NCBI GenBank assembly: GCA_002104895.1
Contig: MCFG01000177.1
Coordinates: 31,001 to 95,000 of the forward strand
Length of the DNA: 64,000 nt
Source of the DNA: Anaeromyces robustus
Taxonomy: Eukaryota > Neocallimastigomycota > Neocallimastigomycetes > Neocallimastigales > Neocallimastigaceae
Direction of reading: 5' to 3'
The first letter of the stretch is position 1; every line of letters begins with the position of its first letter. The notes under the pieces are model-generated. The model was not told the DNA's origin. It did no database searches and saw only the letters and a program-made list of their open reading frames with translations. Below, one piece after another: positions 1 through 13,900 of this stretch. The translations under genes were made by a program, and so were the position numbers.

Positions 1-2339
1 ACTAATAAAATATAAATTTATATAACAAAAACGTTATATATATATATAATATCTACTATTTTTCTTTTTCTTTTTTTAAAAAAAAAAAAAAAAATAAAAA
101 AAGAAAGAAAAAAAATAATAATATTATAAAAAATTATTAAAATTTAAAAAATTAAAATTAAAAAAAAAAAAATAATATTTTAAAAAATTTATAATATATT
201 GTAATATTGTAATAGTTAAATAATAATAAAAACATTAAATAATATTAAATAAAATAATATATAATAAAATACTTTAATTATTAAAAAATATATATCTAAA
301 TAATAAATTATAAAATATATCATATCTACCGTATTCTATTTTTTTTTTTTTTTATTTTTTTTTAAAATTATATTAATTTTATTATTTATTTATATTTATT
401 AAATATTAAAATATTAAAAATATTAACTATTTTATATTAATTATATTATTATATATTAATTATTATAATCATCAAAGTTATTACGTAAATATAAAGATAA
501 ATGTATTATGAATAAGTGATTAAATTGTTAAGGTCACAACACCTTAAAATTCTATCTCTTAATAAAATAACAGCAAAATACGTAATGAATGATTAATTAT
601 ATAAATTTAATACAATTAATTTAATAATATTAATATTATACATTTAATTTAGACGATGAATAAAAATGTTTTAAAATAAATAAAAAAAAAAAAAAATAAA
701 AGAATATAGAAAAGTGAAAATACTATTCTAATTTTAAAATGGATAATATTAACAATAAATTTTGAGATTTTAAAAATATTATAATATAAAATAATATAAA
801 ATACGATTTATTATATATTAATAGTCTTGTAATAAAAAGTCAATTCAATTAAATAATAACCGATATATATTTTTTATTAATATTATTAATATTTAAAATT
901 TTAAACTTTAATGGACAATCAATGTTATTATACTATTATTTCTTCCTTTTTCTTTCTTTAAATTAAATATTTATTTCATCTTTATCTAATCAATAATTTG
1001 ATAAAATTACTGATTTTACTACATTTAAAAAAAAAATTAAGATAAATACCATATGAAATACTTATTATTATGATATATAATGTACAATAGAAAATCATTT
1101 ATTTATGATTATTTTAATATATACTTATTTATGAAATAATTTTCATAAATATTATCGATTTCTAATTTTTACCCATCTTCCGACACAAAATAGTGACAAT
1201 ATTATTATTTATAGTATAATTAATATATATATTATCATTATTATTCTTATTAATGTATTATGTTTTATTATTATTTAGTGTATGTTTTTTTTTTGTTTTG
1301 TTTTGTTTTTTGTTTAAGTTTTTTTTCTTTTTCTTTTTTTTTATATCTATTACAATCTGTAAATGACAATTATTTATTTTAATATTTAATTATACTTAAA
1401 ATGATTAAATAAGATTATTACTAATTATTACAATTACAATTTAAAATAAAAAATTATAATACTAAATAATAATAATAATAATAATAATAAATCATTTTTA
1501 TGATTAACATTGTGATTTGTGATCTTTAATTTATTGATTTATTGCTATTGTTAATAATACCATAATAAATAATTTTTATTAAATAATATCCTTTTTTATT
1601 TATTCATTTATTTAATTATAATTTTAAATCTTTTATTTCATTTTGTTATTATATATAAAAACATTAACGATATTATTTAATTATAATTACATAAATATTA
1701 ACAAATGTTTTAACCATTTGATATTATTAATATTATTATTATTATTATAATAAATAATTATTATTATAAATTATTATTGATGATTATTAACTAATAATTA
1801 TTTATTTATTATTTATTTAACAAATTTCTATATCATGGTTTTTTTCTTCTTTTCTTTATTCTATAAAATAATAATAAATAAATATATATATTATTCATTT
1901 TATATATTTTAATATCTCAATAATTAATTAATTTTCATTTTCTTTTATTATTATATTTCACTTTCTAAAAAAGAATTAATTAGTATAATATATTATTCAA
2001 TGAAAACTATTATATTGATAATATATGAAATTTAAATTTTATATAAATATAGAAATAATTAATTTTTTTTGAAATTTTAAATAATAGATTAAACAATTAA
2101 AAAATATTTAAAATTTTTATTTTAAAGTTATTTAAACTTATTATGCCATATAATAAATTATAGTTTAATATATATGTAGATTTAATTTAATATATATTCT
2201 TTTAATTATTATTCATTTATTTATTTATTTATTTATTATTTTATTTTATTATTTTATTTATTTATAATACAAGTATTAATTATAATTATCATATCATATT
2301 ACTATTATTATTGTTATTATTATTATGATAATTATATTA

Positions 2340-2392
2340 TTATTTATCATTATTTATTATTATTTATTATTATTATTATTATTATATTATTA

Positions 2393-2425
<33 letters not shown>

Positions 2426-2440
2426 GTTATTATTGTTATT
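2340..2440. repeat. (ATT)n microsatellite, imperfect
   Basis: Trinucleotide ATT/TTA repeat interrupted by ATTT and GTT variants, followed by a poly-A run. Typical intergenic microsatellite. Confidence 0.7.
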
Positions 2441-3325
2441 AAAATAGTAAAAAAAAAAAAAAAAAAGAAAAAAAAAATTATAGAATAAATCATAAGAAAT
2501 ATTAAAAAATTCACTTATTCACCTCTTTTACTCTAAATTTATGTAATTAAAATATAAAAGGAAATAAACATTAATTATTAACTTAAAGTTTCTGTATTGC
2601 ATATAATGTATTTAATTTTTACTTTTATATATACATAATGATATATGAATAATACAAAAACCTTTTTATAAAAAAAATTTTTTTTGATATAGAGTGTTTT
2701 TCTAATAAATAAATACATTGTACTATAATAATTTATTCTCTAACAAATAATCTATAGTATATTATTAATATATCCTGCATGACTTTGTAATATTTAATTT
2801 CATTTCTTGTTTTTTATTTTTTCACAATATATATACTTATTTCTTTTTATATTTGAAAAAATAAATAATAAATAAGAATGAATAATCAATATAATAAGCC
2901 ATTTAAAAATATATAAAATAATAAAATAATTATGAAAGAGATCAAGATTCGAATAATATTTATTTATTAATTTAATTTTATTTTATTTGTTTTGTTTGTT
3001 TTCATTTGTTTTGTAATTAATTAAATAATAATTAATTATTTTTTTTTTTTTAACTTTATTTTCCTGTGATTTGATTTTAAATAAAAATAAAAATAAAAAT
3101 ATCCAGATTTATTATCTATAAATATATTAAATTGTTTTATATTTTTTAATATGTTCTTTTATAGAAAGAATGTAAATTTAAAATAAAATAAAAATTAAAA
3201 TAAAATAATAATAATAATAATAAATTATAGTGTATCTTTTAATGTTAAACATAAGTTTACACTTTTTTTATCAATCTTTTATTATTATTATTAATTAGTA
3301 ATATTAATTATTATTATTGTTGTTG

Positions 3326-3327
<2 letters not shown>

Positions 3328-3396
<69 letters not shown>

Positions 3397-3398
3397 TT
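3328..3398. repeat. (ATTT)n microsatellite
   Basis: About 17 near-perfect copies of the tetranucleotide TTTA, preceded by a short GTT run. Confidence 0.85.
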
Positions 3399-4829
3399 AG
3401 TATTATTGTTATTTTGATTTAATATATGTATATTGGTTATAATCCTCAAAAGGGTTCTTTATAAAATTATATTAAAATGTTACAGATTTTAATATTAATT
3501 AAAATTTGTTGAAAAATAAAAAAGTTAATTAATGTAATAATATTACAATATATTTTTATAATGTATTGTAAATATTTTAGTAATATAATAATTTTAAAAT
3601 TTAATAACATCATGCCAGATATTTTTATATATATTAAAATTTTAAAAAAAAAAAAAAAAAAAACTTTAAAAAAATTTTTTTAAAAAAATAATAAATAAAT
3701 ATTAAAAAGAAAATAAATAGATACTAAATATTTAATATATATAAAATTATATATAATAAACTAATATTAATACTAATGATTTGATTTAAAGTAATATGAT
3801 GTTTGATGAATGTCTGATGATTTATATTAATAAATTATTATTAACTTAACCAAAAAGAAAATATTTATATTTATTGTAGTATAGGTTTATTGTTTATATA
3901 AACAAAATCTATGATATTGTAGTATTATTTAATATATTGAACTAAATAGAATAGAACAACAAGTAGATAGAATCATCTTATTTTTAAAATTCCTTTAATT
4001 AATTAAATCTTTTTTTTTTTTTTCGTGATTTAAAAACTTTAAAATTTTTAAAAATTTTCTTTTTAACAATGATTATTTTATTATCATACTTTATTTATTA
4101 ATTTAATATATTTATATTTTTTTTTCCAGATGAATTATAATAAAGATTTTTAAAAACCACATTACAATTATTATAATAATTATTTACAACTTTAAATTAA
4201 AAAAAAATATATATATATATATTTAACTATAGATTTATAAATAATAGATCATACATAATTTTATTAATTAGTAATAAACTATTACAATATTTTATTATTT
4301 TTATCATTATTATAATTATTTTTATTATATTATAATTTATATAAATATCATTTTCTTCTTATTATTAAATAAATAAGAAATAATTAAATATATATATATA
4401 ATGATAATTAATAATAATAATTAATTAATTAACCATTATTATTATTACTATTATTATTATTATTATTATTATTATTTATTATTTATTATTAAAAATTATG
4501 ATAAAAATAACAATATTAAAATCAAATTTAATAAATTACACCAACGGCTTATTCTTTTATTTAATTATAAAGATTTAAGAATATATTAATATAATATAAT
4601 ATAAAATAAATATAATTAGCAATTAAAAATTAAAATAATTTATAAATTATATGAAACAAATTAGAGAAAAGTAATAATATATATATATATACAATTTTTA
4701 ATTACTTTGTTTTATGCTTTTTTTTTTTTAAAAGAAAAAAATAAAATAAATTTTTGTATATATGATTTATGTTCGATATTATTTTTAATTTAATTCAATA
4801 AAAAAAATTAATATAATAATTGGTTTTTA

Positions 4830-5210
4830 TAGCGATAACTATAATTATAATAGACAGTTTCTGTCCTAGTTGTTAAGGCATACCCTTAGTTATACATAAT
4901 ACTTTTGGAATTAATTTTAACATTAGAGAAAGCTAGATAATTGAGTATAAAAGGGTTTCATTTATTCGGCCTCCTCAAAAAATTAAGTAAATTGTAATAT
5001 ATTTTAATTATAATGTAGTTTATTTATTATATATAATTAGAAGTTTTCTTGGTTTTCAGACTGGATATTCTTTGTCAGTACGTAGGGTATAAGTGCAATT
5101 ATAAGATATTTAAAAATATCACTGAGCATTAACTCCGAATAGTAAGACATAGAATACATTTATGCATTAATCATATGATAAGTCTATAAAAAAACTGGAT
5201 TGGTTAATTT
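4830..5210. other. Unexplained higher-complexity island
   Basis: Inside 11 kb of near-pure A/T this stretch has clearly more G+C, for example around 4855-4890, 4965-4978 and 5050-5095. It contains a small hairpin (TAAGG...CCTTA, about 4873-4888). No protein frame is open across it on either strand. I compared it by eye with tRNA, U1, U2, U5, U6, U11, U12, U3 and RNase P landmarks and found no convincing match. It may be a decayed element or an unidentified RNA. Confidence 0.3.
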
Positions 5211-8200
5211 AATAATCATATAAAACAAATATATAAAATTATAAAATTTATCTTTATTATTATTAAATGATAAAAATATATTATATGTAATATTTAAAGA
5301 TAATAATAATAATAATATATTATCTTTAAATTTTTTTTTTATTTAATATAGCAAAAAAAAAAAAAAAACGTGCTTAAAAATTTTTGAGAATTGATTATTA
5401 ATACTTTATTTTCTTATTGTAATTAGTCACTCTCTTTTTTTTTTTAATTAATCATTAATTATTATTATCTAAATAAATTAAAAAGTATTTTTTTTTTTTT
5501 TTTTAGTTTAGTTCTTTATAGATTAAAATATTAAAAAATAATTTCAAAAATTTTGAAACTATTTTAAAAATGATTTATATAAAATAAATAACAAAAAAAA
5601 AGTTGATTTAACCCATAAAATACTAATAAGATAATCAATAAATAATTTATTGATTATTAATAATGGGTATTTCTATTTCTATTATTATTTCAATATTTGT
5701 ACATACTGTTTTTATTAAATGTATATTAAACATTAATTGTTATTATAAGTTGAAATTAAATAGTGTATTAATTAATATTGATATTAATAGTTTTTATTTT
5801 ATAGAATTTATTATATATTGTATTGTATTTTTATATCTATAATATGTATTTCATTTTATTAATTGCTAATGAAAATATATATATATATATATATATATGT
5901 TTCAATAATGTTTCAATAGTATTTAATTTTCTATTTCATTATTTTTATAATATGATAATATTTTACAAATAATATTTAATATAAATTATGAGATGTATTT
6001 AAGTATTCTAATAAGAGTACAAATACCCTTTATATTAAAAAAAATATTATGTTATATACATAAATCATATATTAGTGATAAAATGAATAATTGATGAACA
6101 ATAATACTAATACATATATATACACATGTATATTAAAGAAAAAATAAATTAACCAACAATTATTGTAATTATAGCAATGTTAAATGAATATCTAAAATTA
6201 TTATTACAGATTAGGTTATGGATAAAAATTTGTTACATTAATATAATTTTTTGTATTAAAGTGTGTTAATGTAAACTAAATAATAAAATTGTAAATTAAA
6301 ATATCATTATTATTATTATTATTTATTTTATTTATTTATTTATTTCTGTTATTTGTATCAATTTTATTAATATAAATATTATAATTTATTTCATAATGTA
6401 ATTTAATGTAACACAATCTTCATTATAAATAAAATATTTAGATGATGTACAAAAAAGTTAACCAATTATTTTCAAGTTATAAATTAATGTATTATTAAAT
6501 TATCATACCTTGTATTAAAAAAATCTTAAATATATATATAAAATATAACACAAGAGAAAAAAAGAAAAAGGAAAAGAAAAAGGAAAAGAAAGAGAAAAAA
6601 AAAAAAAAAAAAAAAAAAAAACCATCAGTGAAATTAAATAAAACAAATAGAAATATAAAAGAACCTTTAAATAAAGTATTACTTGAAAATTATAAGTCAC
6701 AAGATTTAAAATAATTATAATATTTTAGGTAAAAATAGTATGATTTTTATTGAAATGCATTATTTAATGTGAAATTAGTATACTAACTATAATTAATTAT
6801 TACTGCCTTATATACTATTAATTAATGATTCAATTTAACATTTTTTAAAGTAAAGAATTAATTATTATTATTTAAAGTATAATTTATGCTTTTTTTTTTA
6901 TTTTTTATTAAACAATCTTATATTACAATGACATTATCAATTGTACTTTGTATTAATTATAAATTTGTGATCTAGTGTAGAACATAATAATTCATTATTA
7001 GCTACTCATGGATGATAGGAATTTTTATTTTTTTTATTATTTGCTATATTGTAAATGAGATTAACATTGATGATGGAATAATAATAAATTAATAAGAATA
7101 AATAATCTAAATAAATAAAACTATTATTTAATAACTTATAAAAAAAAAAAACTCTTCTATTAAAGTTAATAATATTGTTAATTAAACCATAAAAATGAAA
7201 AAAAAAAAAAAAACGTTTTTTTTTTTACCATTGTATTTTCTATTAATTTTGTTTCCTAAACATTCTTTTTCCTTTTTGATTTTGTTTCTTTTTTCTTTTC
7301 TTTCATTTATACCAATTATATAATTTTTTTGTTTTAATAATAAAAATTATTACTATATATGGTAATAAATTTTTTTTTAATTTTATTTTTTTTTTAATTT
7401 AAAATATATTAATTTATTATATTAATATATTAATAATATAATATAATATATATTTTAATAATATTATTAATTCATTAGAGAAAAGTAAAAAGTATTTTTG
7501 ATATTTTAAAAATCATTGCATAGATTTGGTGAAATTGAAAAAAAATAATATATAAAAGATTAAAAGATTTATTATAATTTATAATATAAAAGAATAAGAG
7601 TAATATAATATTTTATAAAAAATGTTATTAAAATATGTATAATTTTTGTAAATGTAACTAAATTTCACATTATTTGAATTTTTTATTATTAAGAAAAATT
7701 TTACTTTTTTTTATCATTATTATCCTCATTTATAATATCCTTCATTGTTTATATTTTATTATATAACGAATTATAATATGATATAATTTTTTGAAATAAT
7801 ATTTATAAATATTTTTTAAAGGTTAGTTTTAATAGTAAAATAAAAATATAAATATAAGAATACTAAAAAAAAAAAAAAATGAAGTATATAATTTATTCTA
7901 TATGATTCAATAATATTAAATATTTTTATATGTATTAATATTTTATATAATAAAATATATGATTTTAAAAAATGAGAAAATATATGTAGTTATATTGTAA
8001 TATATTATACTTTATATATTAATTATTATTGTTATAGAATAATTATATTGAATTAATTTAATAGGACATTTTTAATTAAGTTTTCATTTGTAAATTACAC
8101 AATTTATTTAATATATAAGCATATATATACTAATAAATATATGTAGTATATTACAATGTATTATAATATATAACTATTATAATATAATTTAATAAGTTTA

Positions 8201-8834
8201 TATAGAAATAAACTTTTTTTTAAAATTATTTCATATTATAAAATTATTATATATAATAATATATTTTCTATATATTTACACAATATATTAAATATACATC
8301 AAATATATTAAGTAATTATAAGTATTTTATATATTAATATATAAACAATATATATTATATTATATTAATATATATGGATCTTTCAATAAGAATAAATATT
8401 AAAAAATGACCCTTTCATTATGACTTTTTTTATTACTATTTAATATTTAAAATAATGATAATAATAATAATAATAAAAAAATAAAAACAAAATAAATAAT
8501 GATAATATATATTAAATGTAATGAATTTTTTTCACATAATTATTACTAATAAATATTAAAAAAGAATATATAGAATAAAGTATTTATATAAAATAGAATA
8601 TACTATTTTTAAATGTAATATATATTATATAATATATAATAGTATAAAAATATATTGTATTTTAATAATTGATTATTCAATATTTTTTTAATAATAAAAA
8701 TTTTATTTTATATAAATATGAATTAAGAAATATGAAAATATATGTGAATGAGTATATTTAAAATATATACAAAATCTAATACTTTTAATGTGAATGAATT
8801 ACAATAACATGATTAATAGTAAAAAAAGTATAAA

Positions 8835-9021
<187 letters not shown>

Positions 9022-9148
9022 ATAATAATAAAAAAATGTGTAATAATGTATTAATATTAAATAGTAAAGAGAGAATAATATATATGGAACTATCATGAAT
9101 TATGACATATTATATAATTATATATTTAACATTGTATAATATTATATA

Positions 9149-9221
9149 TAATATAATATAATATAATATAATATAATATAATATAATATAATATAATATA
9201 ATATAATATAATATAATATAT
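9149..9221. repeat. (TATAA)n pentanucleotide satellite
   Basis: About 14 head-to-tail copies of ATAAT/TATAA. Confidence 0.85.
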
Positions 9222-10975
9222 ATTATAATTTAATATAATGTAATATAATAAAATAAAATATAACAATATATTAATATAAATATATTTCTAATTTCAATAA
9301 TACCAAAATAAAAATATTTTTTATATATTATATATATGTTATAAAATGAAAAGGATTAATTATTGTTTGGAATAATGGAATAAAAAATTTGATTTTAATA
9401 ATATATAAATTTTATATATATCAATTTATTATTATTTAAGATTATTAACAAATCACAAAAAATTTTTTTCACATTTTTCCCTTTTCAATTTTATTTTTCT
9501 TTTTTTTTTTCTTTATTAAAATATTAAAGTCATAATCATATTTTATAAAAAAAAAATAATAATCTATTTTAAATGGAGTAAATAAAATCTTTTGAAAAAC
9601 TCAGTTTGTTTATGAAGTAAAATTTTAAAAAATAAAATTTTTATTTTTCATTTTCATAAATTTTTATAATAAATTTATAAATTCAAGAAAATAACAACAG
9701 TAATCAAAGAATAATAGAAAAATAATAATCAATTAAATTTCAAATCAAATAAATCATTTAAAAATAATGTTTTAAATTCGTTTTTACAATTCATTTTCCT
9801 CAAAACAACAAAAAAAAATAATTTAAATATTAAGAATTAATTAGATAAAATTAACAACAAAGGAGAAAAAAAATTTGAAAATAATATAAAAAATAAAGTA
9901 AAACAAAATAATATAATAAATATTATATAAACAAAACAAAAACAGCAATTTATAATATAATAAAACAAATACATCAACATCAATAAAAATAAAAATAAAA
10001 AATAAAAACAACAAAAGCAATAACAATAAAAAGAACTCTCTATAAATATCATTAATACGTAAATATATATAAATATTAATAAAGAATAAATTTCTTTATA
10101 TAAATTAATACCATAGAAATTATCAAAGGTAGTTTTTATTATTATTTAATTTTTTTTAATATATATTGAATTTATTATTAATATATATATTTTCTAAACA
10201 AACAAACAAACAAACAAAATTATAAATATATTAAATAGAATAATAATTATTTATTATTTAAATTCATAAATTAAAGTTATTTTGAGGCGTAGTTTCAATA
10301 ATTAGACAATTAGTTTATAAATATTAAATCAAAATAAATATATATAGAACTTTTTTTTTATATCTTTATAAATATTATATAATTTTATTTATTTAAGTCA
10401 TTTTTAATCATATATATATATATATATTATTATTATTTTTATATTCATTATTATCAGAATTAATCAATCATAAATATTTTTTATTAAATTTTTTTATATT
10501 ATATTACTACATAACATATATTATAGATAAAACAACTACCTTTATAAATTTTTCATTTTGATTAATTATTCAACATAAATAGTTCATATAAAATAGTTAA
10601 TTCTTTTTTATTTACTTCATAAACAATAATTATTAAGTTTTATTATAGACAAATGCATATTTTTTTTCAATAATTATATTATTATTTTATATAATTAAAA
10701 TCTTTAAAGCATTTAAATATAATTAATTGGAAAGAATGATATAAATTATAAGAAAAAAAAACAACAAAAACTCATTTAGCTTCAAAAAAAAGCACACTAG
10801 TTTAACATTATAAAAAGAAATTAAATAAATTTGAAAAAAGAGTGTAAATTTGAATATTATTTTAAAAAAAATATTAAAAAAATATATTTAAAGGAGAAAA
10901 TAGTAATAAAAAGCAATTTATATATATATTTTAAGCAACTCAATTAATAAAAGTTAAATAAAAAAAAGTGAAAAA

Positions 10976-13900
10976 ATGCTATCAAATTTTATGAAATCTT
11001 CAAAATCAAAACCTAAACAAAAGACTCCTATGTCTGGGATACGGTCTGTAGGTTCATCATCATCTTCTGTAATAGATAATAATAATTCAACGCAACAAAA
11101 TATACAAAATATAGCTTTTGGATCTTCAACGACATTAAACAATTTTGATAATACTAATAATAATCTTCACAATTTTGAAAAATCTAAAAGTTTACCTCGT
11201 TCTAATTATAGTAATTATAATTCTTCTGTCAATCAAAATGTTATTAGTAATCGTTACAGTTTAGATAGTAAACCAAGTGTAAAATCGCGTTCTTCAATAA
11301 ATAGTAATTATGAAGAAAATTATTATTCATGTAATTATAATCAACCTATATCTTTAAGTCAAAGTAATTCTATGATATCATCAAAATCATCAGGATCTAC
11401 AATAAAACATTATACTCCAAATAATTCAAATTATAGTTTAAGAAGTAGTACTTATAATTCTGGGAAAACTATGAAATATAATGAAATGAATCAAAACAAT
11501 ATACCTTCATCTCCAGTAACTAAAAATGATAATTATACTCATTCAAAAGTTACAAATACAATTATAACATCACATCCTTTACCTTCATCATCATCTACTT
11601 TTAATAATATGAAAGGACTAAATAATATACCACCAACTCCTATAAGAACAGTTAGTAATCATCATTCACATAAAACTCCAAAGAAAACATCAAAGTCTTC
11701 ATTAGAAGTATCAATGACTTCTCCAAATACTACAAATAGTACTTCAAATGATTATAGTAAACCTTCAAAATTAGATGATTCATTAATTTCTTTAAATACT
11801 TTGGAACTTTATAATCTTTATTCAAATGCTGCGGCTTATTATAATTCTACAAGTTCTTTTGATTTAGATACATCTCCAAAACTTACGGATAATTTCCGTT
11901 CACTTAGTCGCAACTTTAAAATGAAAGAATACAAAACCAACACAAATACTAATTTATCTACCACTGCATCAAGATCTAATCGTTCAACTAGTATTGATAA
12001 TATATTAGATAATGAAGAATCAGATTTGATGTCTACTGTTCTTAGTGCAGGAATGAATACTGAATCAGATTCTGATGATAATGAACCATTATATAATACT
12101 TATTATCGTTCTAGAAATAAGTATAAAGCACCTTCAATATCATCCAATTCTACTTCAAATTATACATCAATTTCAACTAATAGTCAAACTTCTAATCGTT
12201 TATATCCAAATGGTTATTACGCCTCAAATTCTTCTTTATCTACTAATTTAAGTAATACAAGTGGAACAAATAAAATTTCTTCTAAACATTTAAGTCCAAA
12301 TAAAACATCAGGTGGTATAAATCGTCGTATAAGTCGTAGTCAACCTAATATGGCTCTTCCTACTACTTCTAATGCAACTAAAGCTTATGCTTCTTTATTA
12401 AGAAATTATAAATATACAGATAGTTCTAATACTACATCGGATACTCTTATAAATACAACCCCTTCTATTAACTTTACTAATATTCAAGAATTAAAACCTG
12501 TATCAGCTAGTCCTGCTTCAAAAGTAATTACATCTAGAAAAGATTCTAATAATATGGCTAATAATCAACGTCCACAAATACCACAATCTTCTAATATTTA
12601 TGATACATCACTTACTCCATCATTATTAGATACTCAAATTAATATACAACCTCAAACTACATCTACTAATAATAATACTAATGTTAATGATACTTTAGGA
12701 TTATCATCTCAATATCAGTCAATATCTAAATCTCAACTTCAAACTCAAAATCAAATTCAAACTAAAACTCAAAATCCAAATTCAAATTCAAATTTAAATC
12801 CAAATCAAACACAATTATATTCTCAATCACAAACACTTCAAATTCCTGTTATTATAGGAAAACGTAAACAATCAATTGGATGTAGTAAAAGGTTTAAAGA
12901 ATACAAGAGGGGTTCAAATTCATCAGCTACATCAAAATCTTCTTCGGTTTGTAGTTATAAAAGTGATAATAAAAATAATATTAGTGATCATCAACAATAT
13001 ATAAAGAAATCAGATTATGTTGATAATAAGGATATTTCATCTACATCTTTGGATTCTAAAAATACCAGCCATTCTAAAAATGAAGTTTCTACCTCATCAA
13101 TTGAATCTATACCTATATCAGAATCAAAACAACCATTACAACAACAAACAAAACCTTTATCTCCTCAACTTAAACTTTTACGTAATATTTCAAATTCTCC
13201 TATTTTAAAAAATCAACAAATGATTTCTTCACCTCAATTAGCATCTCAAAAACCATTACCTCCATCACCTCTTTTATCTCAAAAGCCGTTACCTTCACCA
13301 CTTTTAAATCAAAAGCATCAACCTTTAGCATCACCTCAATTAGCAAGTCAATCACCATTACAAACCTACGTTACATTAGATACATTTGATAATGATACCT
13401 CTTCTGAAAGTAATAGTCTTAAATTTTCAACAACTCTGGAAAATAATAATAAACATATTATTACTCATGCAAAAACTTATCATTCTTCTACACCATCTTC
13501 TCCTTCTTTTGCAAATGTATCTAATTTAAATGAAAAAGGTATTACTGGTAATAATCATACAAATACAAATACAAACTCAAATTCTGTTTTCTCATATATG
13601 TCAAATCAAGGTCCATCGCCTATTACGGCATATAATTCAAATCTTGGTAATAAATCACCATTATTGTCAGCATCTGCAAGAATTAATTCTCCAAAACTTT
13701 TAAACAATCCATTTGTTAAAAAGGATCAAGAATTACAACAACAACAAAGTTTTTTCAATCATTTAAATCATTCCTCACCAAATTTAACTACACCAACTGT
13801 ATCTGTATCCTCAAAAGTAACATCTTCTTCTAAAATGACATCACCAAAGATGACATCACCAAAAATAACATCACCAAAAATGACATCACCAAAAATGTCA

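Noticed and set aside
4850-4980. tRNA-like look (GTTGTTAAGGC resembles an A box)
   Set aside because: No acceptable T arm (GGTTCGA type), anticodon stem or acceptor pairing could be found.
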